Assembly (NCBI GenBank): GCA_963377175.1
Contig: CAUJNA010001602.1
Span: forward strand, 403,501-467,500
Length of the DNA: 64,000 nt
Direction of reading: 5' to 3'
Source of the DNA: Effrenium voratum
Lineage: Eukaryota > Sar > Dinophyceae > Suessiales > Symbiodiniaceae
Made by a program: the position numbers and the translations under genes. Shown piece after piece: positions 10,016 to 22,400 of this stretch. Each line of letters begins with the position of its first letter. Within the stretch, counting starts at the first letter, position 1. The notes under the pieces are model-generated. The model searched no databases. It was given only the letters and a program-made list of their open reading frames with translations, and was not told the origin of the DNA.

Positions 10016-10079
10016 TTGTTGGGTCACAAGCCCCACGTTCGACGCAACGAACTTGACTGCTCAGTCAACCCCATCGCAG

Positions 10080-10409
10080 GCCCTCACCACCTTCCGCGGC
10101 GGCATCGTCATGATCGAGCCCAAGACTGACTTCGTGGAGCGCATTTGCAATGAGAAGTGGGTCGTCGAGGAGCCCCGTTTGCCATATTCTGATGGGGCCG
10201 GCACGCTTTGTTTCGCCCAAGAGGATGCTGTCACAGTCAAAATGCCGGGAGGGTTTCTGGGGTGGCAGTCATGACAAGGTTCACAGATTTCAAGTCTTCA
10301 CGAATCCCAGGGCAGCTTGCAGTTTTGGGCCCCTGGAAATCCAGGCGTGTCGCAGGACGGGAAAATGATGGTGGAGAAGATGAACAACGGCGTGAAGCGG
10401 CAGGCATGA
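10080..10409 (+). CDS. Unrecognised gene, last two exons
   Basis: Exon 10080-10252 follows an AG acceptor (ATCGCAG) and reads ALTTFRGGIVMIEPKTDF, then NEKWVVEEPRLPYSDG and CFAQEDAVTVKMPG. A GT donor at 10253 and an AG acceptor before 10316 join it in phase to GLQFWAPGNPGVSQDG, KMMVEKMNNGVKRQA and a stop at 10407-10409. The exon composition (balanced charged and aromatic residues, G/C-rich third positions) and the phase-consistent join support true coding. No catalytic motif or domain is recognised. Upstream exons must lie beyond the microsatellite chain or be missing. The GT donor is a minority type in this window. Confidence 0.5.
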
Positions 10410-11746
10410 GCGAGGTGAGCCGCCCGAACCAGCTGGCGGAAGCCGGACAGGGTGTCCAAGAGAGACTGGATAGCTTCTTGGGTTGCAACAAAGACCTGTC
10501 CTTTTATGAAAACTGTTTGTGATGGGTCGATTAACTAATGATTAGGGCAACAGACACTCGACGGCAGATGATATTAGGGGCGCCAGCGCTAGCACCATGT
10601 CAACCTGGCAGTTGGTCGGAACGGCTCTGTTCGGCTGGTTATTTGGGCCCGCCCCTTGCCGCCCAATTTGCGCAAGCAATTTGGTCCTCTTAGGCCCTTC
10701 ATTGCAGGCGAACCGTTCTCACTCAGTACAAGGGGAGTTGATGGCCTAGCTGCGGATTTCTATGAAAGGCAGTTTCCCTCACCATACTGTACCTTCCCTG
10801 AGTTGAGCTAGCGAAACGCGCGGAGCAGCTTCACCCATGCCCGGTTCCCTCCCTCGGTTCCGAGTTTCCCTAATCCAGCGACTGGCTGTTGCACCCACGC
10901 GCGAGCCGCCCGCTCTCGGGGTCAAGGAGTCCTTGCCCATGTGGTGGTCGAAGGTTGCCAGTGGCCCACTGGTTTTCAGGCGGGTCGTTTCCTATCAACC
11001 TCCGCTAAAGAGAGTCCGTGTTTGCCCTTTGGTTTCCCAGTTGCTTTCAATGTGAGTCATCCCAGTAAGCGACAGAAAAATCTCCCACGACTCTCCCATG
11101 ACGGTTTTACCGGCCACAGAGAACGGGGGACACATCAAGGGCAAGGCTGTGGAGGTCTGTGGGCATCGGGGTTTGGCAAGTTTGCAGGCCTTTAACTGTT
11201 TCTTTTGCTTGTCAGCTAATGGTTGTCCATCCGCGACCCGAGAATTCGGTTTAACATTCAGAACTTTGAAACATTGGGCCACCTCACCCAACATCCTGGC
11301 CAAAAGCCTTAGCTGGTAACTCTTCCCCATTGTCCGAGATTGCAGGCATGGCTCTTTCGGCAAAGATGGGACATGGCTCTGGGAGGCATGCGATTGACGA
11401 ATGCTTGATGGATGCTGTTTGTTTCTGACCGATTTTGGGCCGGGCCTCCCTGAGCCCCGATTCCCGAGTCCGATTCCGGCGCCAGAGCTGAACAAAAATT
11501 CGCCAGAGCTGGCCCCACTGCGTTTCGGTTTCAGCCGCGATGGCCAGCGAGCCGCGGGCTTCGCGAAAAACGCTCGCGCGCGGCGTGATGAATAGACGAA
11601 CAGTCGGTGAGGTTTGTCCCCAAATGCGGAGGGTTTTAAGAATCCCCCAAAAGAGGTACACTCAAAAAGGACGCACCTAGTAATTAACATTATTTTAACA
11701 CCTCCGGCTCAGGCCGCCGACATTACAGGCCTGCTTTCTTATTTGT
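10410..11746. other. No gene seen
   Basis: Ordinary composition with several open frames on both strands but none with recognisable motifs or supporting splice structure. Confidence 0.4.
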
Positions 11747-13325
11747 GTCCCTTTGGAATTGTCCCCTTGCCCCCCTTCCCCTCTAAGATTTTTGCCCCCC
11801 TTTCCCTGTTGAGATCCATTCCCCCTTTCCCCCCTAAGGCCCTTTCTCCCTCTGAGATTTTTCCCTTTTCCTCCCTAAGATGTTTTCCCCCCTCTATTTG
11901 TTGAGATCCTTTCCCCCCTTTCCCCTCTAACCCCCTTTCCCCCCGAAGGCCTTTTCCCCCCGTGAGATCTTTTCCCTTTCCTCCCTGAGATCTTTCCCCC
12001 CCTTTCCCTGTTGAGATCCTTTCCCCCCTTTCCCCCCTAAGGCCTTTCCCCTTGCTGAGATCTTCTCCCTGTTCATCCCTAAGATCCTTTGCCCCCTTTT
12101 TTGTTGAGATCCTTTCCCCCCTTCCCCCTAAGGCCAGATCTTCTCCCTTTTCCTTCCTAATATTTTTTCCACCCTTCCCCTGTTGAGATCCTTCCCACCC
12201 TTTCCCCCCTAAGGCCTTTTTTTCCCCCCGCGATCTTCCCCCTTTGCCTTCCTAAGATCTTTTCCCCCCTTTCCTTGTTGAGATCCTTTCCCCCCCTTCC
12301 CCCCCTAAGGCCTTTTCCCCCCAACATCTTCTCCCTTTTCCTTTTCTAAGGATGTTTTCCCCCCTTTCCCTGTTGAGATCCTTTCCCCCCCTTTCCCCCC
12401 TAAGGCCTTTTTATCTGAGATCTTCTCCCTTTTCCTCCCCAAGATCTTTTCCCCCAGTTGAGATCCTTTCCCCCTTTCCCCCCGAGATGTTCTTCTCCCT
12501 TTGAGATCCTTCCCCCCCCTTTCCCCCCTAAGGCCTTTTCAGATCTTCTCCCTTTTCCTCCCTAAGATCCTTTGCCCCCTTTCCCTGTTGAGATCCCTTC
12601 CCCCTTTCCCCCCTAAGGCCTTTCCCCCCCTGGGATCTTAAGGCCTTTTCCCCCCCGAGATCTTCTCGCTTTTCGATCCTTTCCCCCCCTGTCCCCCCCA
12701 AGGCCTTTTCCCCCCCTGAGATCATATCCCTTTTCCTCCTTTTTCCTCCCTAAGATGTTTTCCCCCCATTCCCTGTTGAGATCCTTTCCCCCCTTTCCCC
12801 CCTAAGGCCTTTTCCCCCCTGAGATGTTCTCCCTTTTCCTCCCTAAGAGCTTTTCCCACCTTTCTTTATCGAGATCCTTTCCCCCCTGTCACCCCTAAGG
12901 CCTTTTCCCACCCTGAGTTCTTCTCCCTTTTCCTCCCTAAGATCTTTTCCCCCCTTTCCCGCATTTTTCTTTCTTGAGATCCTTTCCCCCCTGTCCCCCC
13001 TAAGGCCTTTTCCCACCCTGAGTTCTTCTCCCTGTTCCTCCCTGAGATCTTTTCCCCCCTTTCCCGCTTAAGATCCTTTCCCCCGTTTCCCCCCTAAGGC
13101 CTTTTCCCCCCCCAAAGTCTTTTTCCCCCTTTCCCGTTTGAGATCCTGTCCCCCCATTGCCCTCTAGGGCCTGTTCCCCCCGAGAAAGATTTCCCTTTTC
13201 CTCCCAAAGATCTTTTCCCCCCTTTCCCCCCTAAGGCATTTTTTCCCCAGATCTTCTCCCTTTCCTCCCTGAGATCTTTCCCCCCCTTTCCCTGTTGAGA
13301 TCCTTTCCCCCCTTTCCCCCCTTCA
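11747..13325. repeat. Polypyrimidine satellite, unit about 90-110 bp
   Basis: About 1.6 kb of tandem, variable units built from GAGATCCTTTCCCCCCTTT, CCCCCCTAAGGCCTTTTCC, TGAGATCTTCTCCCTTTTCC and TCCCTAAGATCTTTTCCCC. One strand is almost pure C/T apart from the short AAGGCC and GAGATC islands. Each unit contains several GATC, AGATCT and AAGGCCTT palindromes. The complementary-strand Gly/Lys/Glu frames are artefacts. The array stops at about 13325 in a coding-like but unassigned stretch. Confidence 0.9.
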
Positions 13326-15596
13326 TTTCCAGGTGTTCCTTCACCAGCATGGGCAACATCCCCAGCATCACTTGCATCATCCGCATCATTGGCAGGCGCT
13401 GATGCGGATGATGCAGGTGATGCTGGCGATGTGCCGCTGAAAATGCTAAGGATGCGAAAGCGGACCAGGGGGGAATCAAACACCCCAATGTTTTTGACAA
13501 ACTGAGTTGCGCAAGCCCGCGCAATGAACAGATTTAGTGAAGCATCTTCGAATCACCGCGTGGTACGTGGACCCCCCACCCGCAATGGTGCCCCTGGGGA
13601 GGGGTTAGGGGAGGGGTAACAGGTAAAGAGGTAAGGAGCATTTCTTATGTCCAACACGCCGTCTGTTGTCGGCGGACTTAAGTTTTTTATACATTGTTGA
13701 CGTTTATGTTCAACTCTCAACATGTTTACATGTTCAATGGCTGTTCTTCTTGACTGCTCAAACAAGTGTTTGAACTCCAAGGGTATTCAGCACCACCCCC
13801 CCCCCCCCCCCCCCCAGTCACCCATTTGCAAGCAGGGCAGAGGAAGAAAGGGACGGAAAGAAGAGTCGTTGAGCAGGTGGCAGAAGAGTTGATCCTTTTT
13901 TGTGTGGACCCCGCAAAATGGCAGGTGTTCCTTTTGGTTTCCCTTTAAAGCCAGAGAACCTGAGGCAACAAAACAGACCCACATAGCAAAAGCTGCCAAG
14001 ACTGTGGTTTGTGCGGCAGTCATGCTTTGATAGTACTTCGTTGTAGGGATCCTTTCTGAATACATCACGCTCACCCATTTACCTGCCCAGACTTTGAGGC
14101 AACTCGTGCGGCAGTTCGCGCATTGGTGATTGAATTTGGACCAACCATGGAACAAAGTGGACCCTAAGGCGACGTTTGATTCTGTATGACAAAAGCGCGG
14201 GAGGAATTGGTCAGAGCTTGAGATCAGAGGGGCCAAGTCTCAAGCTTCAAGTATAGCTCAAGCCACTGGCCTTCACAGGGATGGAAGACAAGGAAAGGTC
14301 GGGGATTGAGTGCGGCACTGTTGAAATGGAAGTCCACATGGGCCTTTAAAATCTCCAAATGTTTGTACATTTGTGTGTGTGGACAGTTTGATCGGTTTGG
14401 CTACAACTCTTCGTCGAGTCGCGGCTTCCTCTCAAAACATCCCGGATTGAATGAGTCACCCCTCATTCCCGCGGAACGCTCAGAAGCTTCAACCAACCAA
14501 CCAGCCAGGCAGCCAGCCAACCCTCAGAAGTTTCAAGCTGAGAAGCGCTTGCCTGTTTTTTCGCGTGTCAGAGCCCCCGCAGGCATCATCGGTGCAGAGC
14601 TCTGGCAAGCACCCCTTCCTTGGCTGCTGAGCGAAATGCAAAGAAGGTCCTGCTATGCCTCATGTGTGCAGAAGTGTGTATGTGTGGGTGTGTGTGTGTG
14701 TGTTTGTGTGTGTGTACCTTCTTGCCAGAAAAATTGGAAGCTGTTAGAAGGGTTGTGGATGACTATAGTCCTCTTGAGACGTGTCCGTGCTTGTTGGAAA
14801 GCGGGTGCATGTCTACTATCACCCAGTTGGAAGGTTGAGCAGGACGTTGATAGATGTTTGTCGGAATTTTGCCTGCCTCGGAAAGATGTTGCAAGCGTAG
14901 CAAAAGGGTACAAGTCTCAAGCCACGCTTCTGAGCCCTTTCCAAGCTCGCAGTGGGTGAACAATGTATTTATGTTGCCTTCGGAGGCAGGGTCAATGCTT
15001 GCCTGCTGAGTTGGCAACTTAATAAGCATTGCACAGAGAGGTGCGTCCATCATTTTGGCAAAGGCCCAAAAAGTTCAAACGTGTTTGGCCCGGCCAGTCA
15101 ACTCAGCAGGTCAGAATAGGTCCAGCCGCACGGCTTAGACGTTGCGAGTACCGGCCTGGGTCTCAGGCGCGTGAGTGTTGGCTTTGCGATAAGTCCGGTG
15201 AGAGGAGCCATGACTTTGGCCCTATTCGCAAATGCTGCGAATGGCCGCTCCGCGGGCCTTGTGCGAGGGAACAAAACAACTGTCGTTTTTGTTATCTTAA
15301 AAAGCGCGGCTGAAGTGGGGATGAGCCACTGGCCCAATTTGGGTGGGCTTACTTGAATCACGTTGGCTACCGAAAGAGGATGGTGAGGTAATCGCACAAC
15401 TTGTGTTCCTTTCTCTGAAGAGTTCCTTTGAATCTCACTGGACTGTGTGGGCAGTGTATTCCACAACCCGGCTAAAGAGTCCGGTGACCACCATGGTGCT
15501 TGTGCTAGTTGTTTTTTGCTCAAGTATGAATGAGCAAAGCCGTCAGTTGATTCCTCCATCAACCAACTAGCCAACGAAGCACACTTTCATGCAGTC
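13326..15596. other. No gene seen; C20 run and TG tracts
   Basis: A homopolymer of 20 C lies at 13796-13815. TG tracts occur around 14678-14720. Open frames over this stretch show no motif or splice logic. Confidence 0.4.
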
Positions 15597-15675
15597 AGTC
15601 AGCCAGCCAGCCAGCCAGCCAGTCAGTCAGTCATGCAGTTAATTAATCATTCGATCAATGCTTCATTCATGCATG

Positions 15676-15710
<35 letters not shown>

Positions 15711-16190
15711 CTAATCAAGGAATAAGTATACAAATATATATATATATATATACATATTATATATCAATCAGTCACCCAGCAGGTCAGTCAGTCAGTCAGT
15801 CAGTCAGTCAGTCAGTCAGTCAGTCAGTCAGTCAGTCAGTCAGTCAGTCAGTCAGTCAGTCAGTCAATCAATGTAACAATGATCCATCCATCCATCCATC
15901 CATCCCTCCCTCCATCCATCCATCCATGCATGCATGCATGCATGCATGCATGCATCCATGCATGCATCCATGCATGCATCCATGCATCCATGCATCCATG
16001 CATCCATGCATCCATGCATCCATGCATCCATGCATTCATGCATCCATGCATCCATGCATCCATGCATCCATGCATCCCTGCATCCATGCATCCCTGCATC
16101 CCTGCATCCTTCCATGCATCCTTCCATGCATCCATGCATCCATGCATCCGTTTGTTTGTTTGTTTGTTTGTTGTTTGTTTGTTTGTTCAC
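15597..16190. repeat. Compound tetra/octanucleotide array
   Basis: In order: (CAGC)n about 15600-15625, (AATC)n 15676-15710, (AT)n 15735-15752, (CAGT)n 15784-15865, (CATC)n 15880-15925, (CATG)n 15926-15954, an (ATGCATCC)n octamer array to about 16148, then (TTTG)n to 16190. Most blocks differ from the next by one substitution in the tetramer. Met/His/Ile-rich frames here are spurious. Confidence 0.9.
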
Positions 16191-18917
16191 GCATTCCAGT
16201 TTGTTCGTTTGTTCGTTGCATTCTTGAGTCCACACATTCATGCATTTGTACATTCACGCACTCATACATGCATGCATGCCAATCAATGATCGTTGGGTTA
16301 ACCAGGCAACCCGTCAATCAAGGACTTGTGTGTGTTTGTGCATCCGAAGGTAAGGAGTCAGGTCCGGTTCAAGTTGCGACCCAGCTGTTCTGCAAAGCTG
16401 TGGGATCTCACTCGGCCAATGGCGCTGGGCCAGAAAGTAGGAGTGCTCACCTGAGTATCGGAGACACCTAGCTGAATTGTGCCGCGACCCGCGACGCGTG
16501 GGCAATCCAGTTGCCGTCTCTCCCGAGTCTGTCATATCAACTATCGACAGGCCGGGGTTTTCCACTCGCTGGGCACTCAGTGTACGATGCCCGGCCTTAC
16601 CGCTTACGAGAAATCGCTCGTTCCGCGAGTTGGACTCGATGGACAGAGCCGTTGAGCCCCTCGCAAGTCTCATGGCGCCTGGTACTACAGAAGATACCTT
16701 TGACTGAATGGGTGTTTCAATTGCACTGGGCAGGCCCATGTTCGATGATTCTCAATGGGGTAAGCAAGATGTATTTTATGCGGGCCTAGCTACTTTTGCA
16801 AACACCCAGGTGGTCTCTTTGAGCTACTCAGAGATTTCTAGAAGCCAAGTGAAGCCAAGAGCTTGTTTCCCGTTGCCAGCGACGCCGATGTTTGAAACTC
16901 CGGTTGCTCTTTGCGCGCCGAACTCCCAGAAGTGAGGAGGAACTAAGGCACCTGTGAGGAGCAATGAGGCGCAAAGCACCAAAACCTGCAGGCTTTCGAG
17001 CAACACGACTTTCTACCTTTGGGCTTGGTGGATAGTTTTAACATGTTAGGACCGTTTCGCTTTTTGGGCACGCAGTTGGGGGCAATTGCTTGCGCATTTT
17101 CAAAGCTAAGTGGCCTGTGAGCCGATAGTACATTTGGGTAGAGCTAGGATACAATTTACGTGTTGTATGTGACTGTTGGCGAAAAGTGAAACAGCCAATA
17201 GAAGGCATATCTTGGAATATCAAGACCTGACTCCAATCATGACAATTTATTTGGATAAGCTGTTCACAGCTAAGCTCTTTGGCTTGACTGAAAACTCTAT
17301 TTGGCCTTCTGGAGAATGCCAGTCACCGCCCCGAAGTGGACTACTTGTTTATCCTTGTTCCCCAAATTGACCATGTTTGCTCAGCCGTTTAGGTTTCAAT
17401 TCAGGGACTCAATGAGGGTTTCCACATATTTGGGCTATTGTTGTTCTCAACATATGCTGCTGATGTTGAGACCGCTGTCTCCTCCCGTTGTTTTCTCCGG
17501 CCTTTCTGCCCCAAACCACTTGACATGGGCACTCTGGTTTTTCCAGTGCCAGCTTGCGTTTCCACCGGGTTTCCTTCAGGCCGCTCCAGGTGAAGAACTG
17601 CCAAGCCTTAGCGGGTGGAACACTGTTAGGAGGATGCATTCCCTTTTGCGATCCAGACAATCTGTCTTGTTCAATCGGGACTTTTGCATAGAGAGTTCAT
17701 CTCGGAAGTGACGTATCTCTTCGAAAGGGTCAAAGGAAACACTAGCTCAACATGGGTGTTGCAACAAAAGTCGGGGGCCCCCCAAAAATGGCTCCCTCTT
17801 AAAGCAGAAACCGTGCTCTCTTCGTGCAGACCTCATGCAGCTCACGCCACCAAATCCATCCCTCCGGGTGCAAGGTCGCCCGTTTGTGGCACAAGAGACA
17901 AAAGGGCACGCGCAAAAATGTGGACATGTTGCATGGGGGATGTCCTGAGATTTCAACATGGGCTTCAATGCACCGTCACCATCCTGGACCACTTGCAAGA
18001 AAAGCCCAATCGACAAGTGGCTGGGTGGAAGAAGTGACAGGACGAGCTGGTGGACGGACGTCACAGTTCACATGCTTGTATTGTAAAAATCGCAATGATG
18101 GCTGTCGAGCTCACGTCAGCTCCTTTGTCAAACCAGTAAGGGAAACTTGACTCTTCAGGCAGACACCGTTCTTTGCAAAACCCCTTTGTAGCATGACGAC
18201 TTCCTGCAACTCGGCGAACATTGTGTGATTCGAGGGCTTAGGGCTCGTCTTTGCATCGCAGCCATTTGCCCGCCTTCGAGCGCGTGAAGCGCGCAGAGAG
18301 GGGGCGAGGCCCAGTTCTGGGGGGGGGGATGGCTGCGCTTTGAAGGTCGACTCAAGGTTAACCCATGAGGTTGTTTCGGGAAGGTTCTCATGCATTTTGT
18401 TCCTTGGATTCAAAAGGGTACTTGATTCGGCGGCCCTGCACCAGATGGGAAGGGCGACTTGTGTTTATGTGCAGCCGTGAGCCCAATATTCCAAAACCAC
18501 AGAACCTGGACCTTTACAGGGGGTGTGAATTCCCGACCTTGGATGGCGTACCTAGTTTCTGACCATGGTTGGTTTCATACGAGTTACCTTATGATCCCAC
18601 ACGTGGAGCAACTGCAAGCTACACCTCAGACGTCAAGAGGATTCCCTGGGGTGGGGTGTCCGCGGATTGGGCCAGGTGCCAGGAAAGGAAACTAAGACTG
18701 ACACCACCTTCCAATGTCGGTGGCAAGAACCAGCCAAATGGATGCTTTTCCAAACGGTGCAGGCAAGGAGGTAAAAGTGCATGTTTCAGCTGTTGCACGG
18801 GGACTGAACACCATGGCAATGCGGGCATGTGTTTTGGTTGGACGACCAAAACTGGTTGTTTTCGTTTTAGTTTCCATTTATCGCCTGGGGACCATCAAAA
18901 ACATACACCATCAAACA
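16191..18917. other. No gene seen
   Basis: Moderate GC, many short open frames, no recognisable protein motif, no tandem repeat of note. Confidence 0.4.
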
Positions 18918-19440
18918 CACACACACACACAAACAAACAGACAAACAAACAAACAAACGAACAAACAAACAAACAAACAAACAAACAAACAAACAAACAA
19001 ACACAAGCAAACACAAACACAAACAAACACAAACACACAAACAAACAGACAAACAAACAAACAAACAAACAAACAAACGAACAAACAAACAAACACAAGC
19101 AAACACAAACACAAACAAACACAAACACACAAACAAACAGACACAAACACACACACAAACACACAAACAAACAAACAAACAAACAAACAAACAAACAAAC
19201 AAACAAACAAACAAACAAACAAACAAACAAACAAACAAACAAACAAACAAACACAAACACAAACACAAACACAAACACAAACACAAACAAACAAACAAAC
19301 AAACAAACAAACAAACAAACAAACAAACAAACAAACAAACAAACAAACAAACAAGCAAACAAACAAACAAACAAACAACCAAACAACACACACACACACC
19401 ACACACACACACGCGCACGCACACACACACACGCACACCC
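18918..19440. repeat. (CAAA)n array with CACAAA variants and CA tail
   Basis: About 460 bp of AAAC/CAAA tetramers, with blocks of CACAAA hexamers (18999-19045, 19093-19160, 19250-19290) that recur in the same order with the motif CAAACACAAGCAAACACAAA. This shows higher-order duplication inside the array. It ends in CA dinucleotides at 19381-19440. Confidence 0.9.
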
Positions 19441-22400
19441 AGATGTTTGTTTGCAGACTAGTGTGAAGTCAGGGCCGACCTGTCCAAACAACTGACAAGC
19501 GCAGGATACACATTATGTTTTCTTTTTCTTTTTCTTTGTATTGGGCTTGGCCCCTGCTGGGCCCTCCTTTTTGACACTAAAACGACTCCCAAATAGCTGG
19601 TCAGATTGATCTGGTCAGTGTTCCTTATCGACAGCCGACCCATTGGGCAACTGCATCTGCTTGTAGACTGGTTGTTTTTGTGGCCAGGATTTGTCCTTGA
19701 CCTGTTTAGTGAGCTGCCAACTCTTTGCAGTGAACCCTCAGCCAATATGAAGCCTTTTGTAGGGAACCCACCCTCGCCATGGCTGATGTGGACAGTCTGG
19801 GACAAGACTCTGGGAACGAAACCAATGAGAGTGCCAAGAAACCGATCACTGGCCGGTTTTCGCTCACTCCATCGGCTGGAGTGTTCATGTTCGCAGACGC
19901 ATGGTGGATGGGTTTTCCATTGTGTCATTTTTGCCTTCCATGGGTCCAGCTGAATTCATGTTTTTGGGAGGAAGCCATTCCGAAGCAGTACATGTTGCCT
20001 GTTCGCACACATAGAGCCGGTCGGGATGAGCGCCAAACCACTAGCTCAGTAGAATGTGATGTCCAACTGGATTATCATGTGTCCTTTCACTGATTGACCT
20101 TGTGTTTGAGTTTAGCGACCCATAGACCCCCCATTTGCCAAGTGGATGTGTTTGGCGGATCCCAAAGCCATGTTTTTCTCGTTTTGCAGGATGAATATTA
20201 AGACACTTGCGAAAGACTGGCAGGACGGTCCACTTTGGGCCGCCTCACTTTCCAGACCCAAGCAACCCGCTCCAGAATGGCTCCGGGCGGCGAGTTCGGG
20301 ATGACTCGGAGGGAGCTGGAGGTGGGACTGGGAACACTTTGCTTGAGCTATTTTTTTGCGTGGGATGTTGAGTAGAGGCTCATTTGAGTTCAGCAGAAGG
20401 TTATTTGATGTCATTTGGGAGCCCAGTGATTTGTGGCAACTAATCCCTTCAGAAAGTCACCTTGCCCCCTTTCCTTTTAATTGACACAATACTAAACCCA
20501 ATAAAAAGCTTCTGACAACCATCTTTTTTTATTGGGGGGGGGGTACGTTCAGCACTTCCCTTGTTCAACTGCTGCCTACCAAAATAAAGAGCACCTGAGG
20601 CCCATATTCGGTTCTAATTTGTAGCCGTAAAAGTTGTAATCTACCCTTCCAATGTTTAAGTTGTATTTCCATACTCCTCCAGTGGCTTCCGGCACATTTC
20701 CAGAGGAAAAAAACAAGGGACGCCTGGGACTCCTGGGATCCTATTAATCAAAGACATGTTAGGTTTTTGCCTGGGGGGATTCAACAATAAGGGTCGCCGA
20801 TTTCCTACGCAAGGCTCTCAAGATGAGCCGGAGCCATCGACGATATTTCAAAGGATCTCTAACGGAACAAAGCATCTTTGTGGTGTCGCGCTTTGCCCTC
20901 GTCGGCATTTTCACTCACGGCCTCGTTCAAGGACGCGGCAGGGGCGGATTTGCGGCACCACCTGGGCCGCAAAGTGCTCTCGCGAGGACCCCCAGGACCT
21001 TGCTTCCACTCACCGGCTGTGAGTGCACCCCTTTTGGCGGGGGTTTTGGCTTTTGACGTGTTTGTGTGTGTGTGTGTATATGTGTGTCTGTCTTGACCTA
21101 CTCATTAGGCGCGCAATTTGCGGAGTTTGCAATAGAGGGTGCGGTTTGTGGAGCTTGAGGCACTTGATTCGGATTTGGGAATGTCGAGGCTGCCCCAATG
21201 CGGGATCCCTTGAACAAACAGTCAGCTTGATGGCTTGATGGGGACATGGCAAAAGCCAGAGGATGTTTTGTCAACTGCAACTCGAAAACTACTCGGCATG
21301 TCGACCAGTACCATCGTTTGGCCTATGAACAGAAGCATGTGGCAGGTTTGCATTTAAATCCTATTCAAATCCAAACTGAGTTCTACAAAGGGGGGGCCGT
21401 TGGTGATGATGTGCATTGAGTACGACAAACGCTACAAAGCACTGTGTTTATTATGTATTCTAACCAGGTAGTCAGGTAGTGCTAGGACTAGTAAAACAGC
21501 ACAAACTTGGGACACCTGAATTCCCTCCTTATTATGCAATCTACTTCATGTCTTTATCAAGTTCTACTCAACGTCAAAAGGACATTACATATAAAATGTT
21601 GAAGACAAGCCAAGGGCTTGATTTATTTAGGTGTTTTGGCCCTGCATTCACATGTTACCTGCTTGGGAACCTCTGACTGATGTCTCAGGTCCAAAGATCC
21701 GCGCTATGCGCCGGGAGCTGAGTGCGGCGACATGGGCCGTGGTCGAAAGAAGCTGGATGGTCCCAAGATGTCCCAAGTGTCTTTGGAATGCAGTGATACG
21801 CTCAGCCGAGTTGACGGTCTCGAAAGCAACGCCTCAGTTCTGTTGGAGGCTTTTTTATGATGGGGTGTTCGGGTGGCTCTTATCTTTACCAGACGCCCTT
21901 AGTTGACGCTGGTGGGCATCCAAGGAATGTGCGTCGCTGGTTCCCGCTTGTACTTCTTGCTTTGCAGAAGCAAAACGACTCCAATCTCTCAACAAGCCTT
22001 TTGCAGTTGCCTGGCAGGCCCCGAAAGAGGTCAAGCAAGCAGAGCCCACCTTGAAGTGAGAGTTGACGGCTGATTGGATGTTTGGATTGAACCCTTTGGG
22101 ACAACCGCAAGCACCATAATGAGGGCGTGCGTTGGCGAAGGCTTAGTTTGCTTCTATGGAGCCTGCCCTTTCACCTTAAGTATCATGTTCGGCCATGTCA
22201 ATCTCAGTTTAGCGCAGGTTGCTTCGTGACTTGTTGCTCCTTCCGTTGACTGAATCTCGAGACAAAAGACTGTGTGTCAGGTGTCAAACTTGGCTGATTT
22301 CGAGCTGAGCTTGTGCTTTTCTGTGACCACGGGTTGGTTTGACACGCAAAAGGTTACGTAAATCTACAGCACTTGTTTGTAGCACAGCATTACTAACTCA

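Noticed and set aside
8762..10274. Very long Cys/Val-, Leu- and Gln/His/Arg-rich frames on both strands (up to 403 codons)
   Set aside because: They follow the period of TTGTG and trinucleotide arrays in every frame; only the last 58 codons (from 10080) have normal composition and are kept as an exon.
11614..13524. Pro/Phe- and Gly/Lys/Glu-rich frames in the satellite
   Set aside because: Satellite periodicity, no start or domain logic.
14306..14959. 217-codon plus-strand frame
   Set aside because: Includes a TG tract (CVCVGVCVC) and has no recognisable domain before or after it.
15860..16317. Met/His/Ile/Cys repeat frames such as MHACMHA
   Set aside because: Direct translation of CATG and ATGCATCC arrays, open in several frames on both strands.
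18569..19495. 308-codon Asn/Lys/Gln/Thr-rich frame and its complement
   Set aside because: Product of the CAAA array; the non-repeat flanks show no coding signal.
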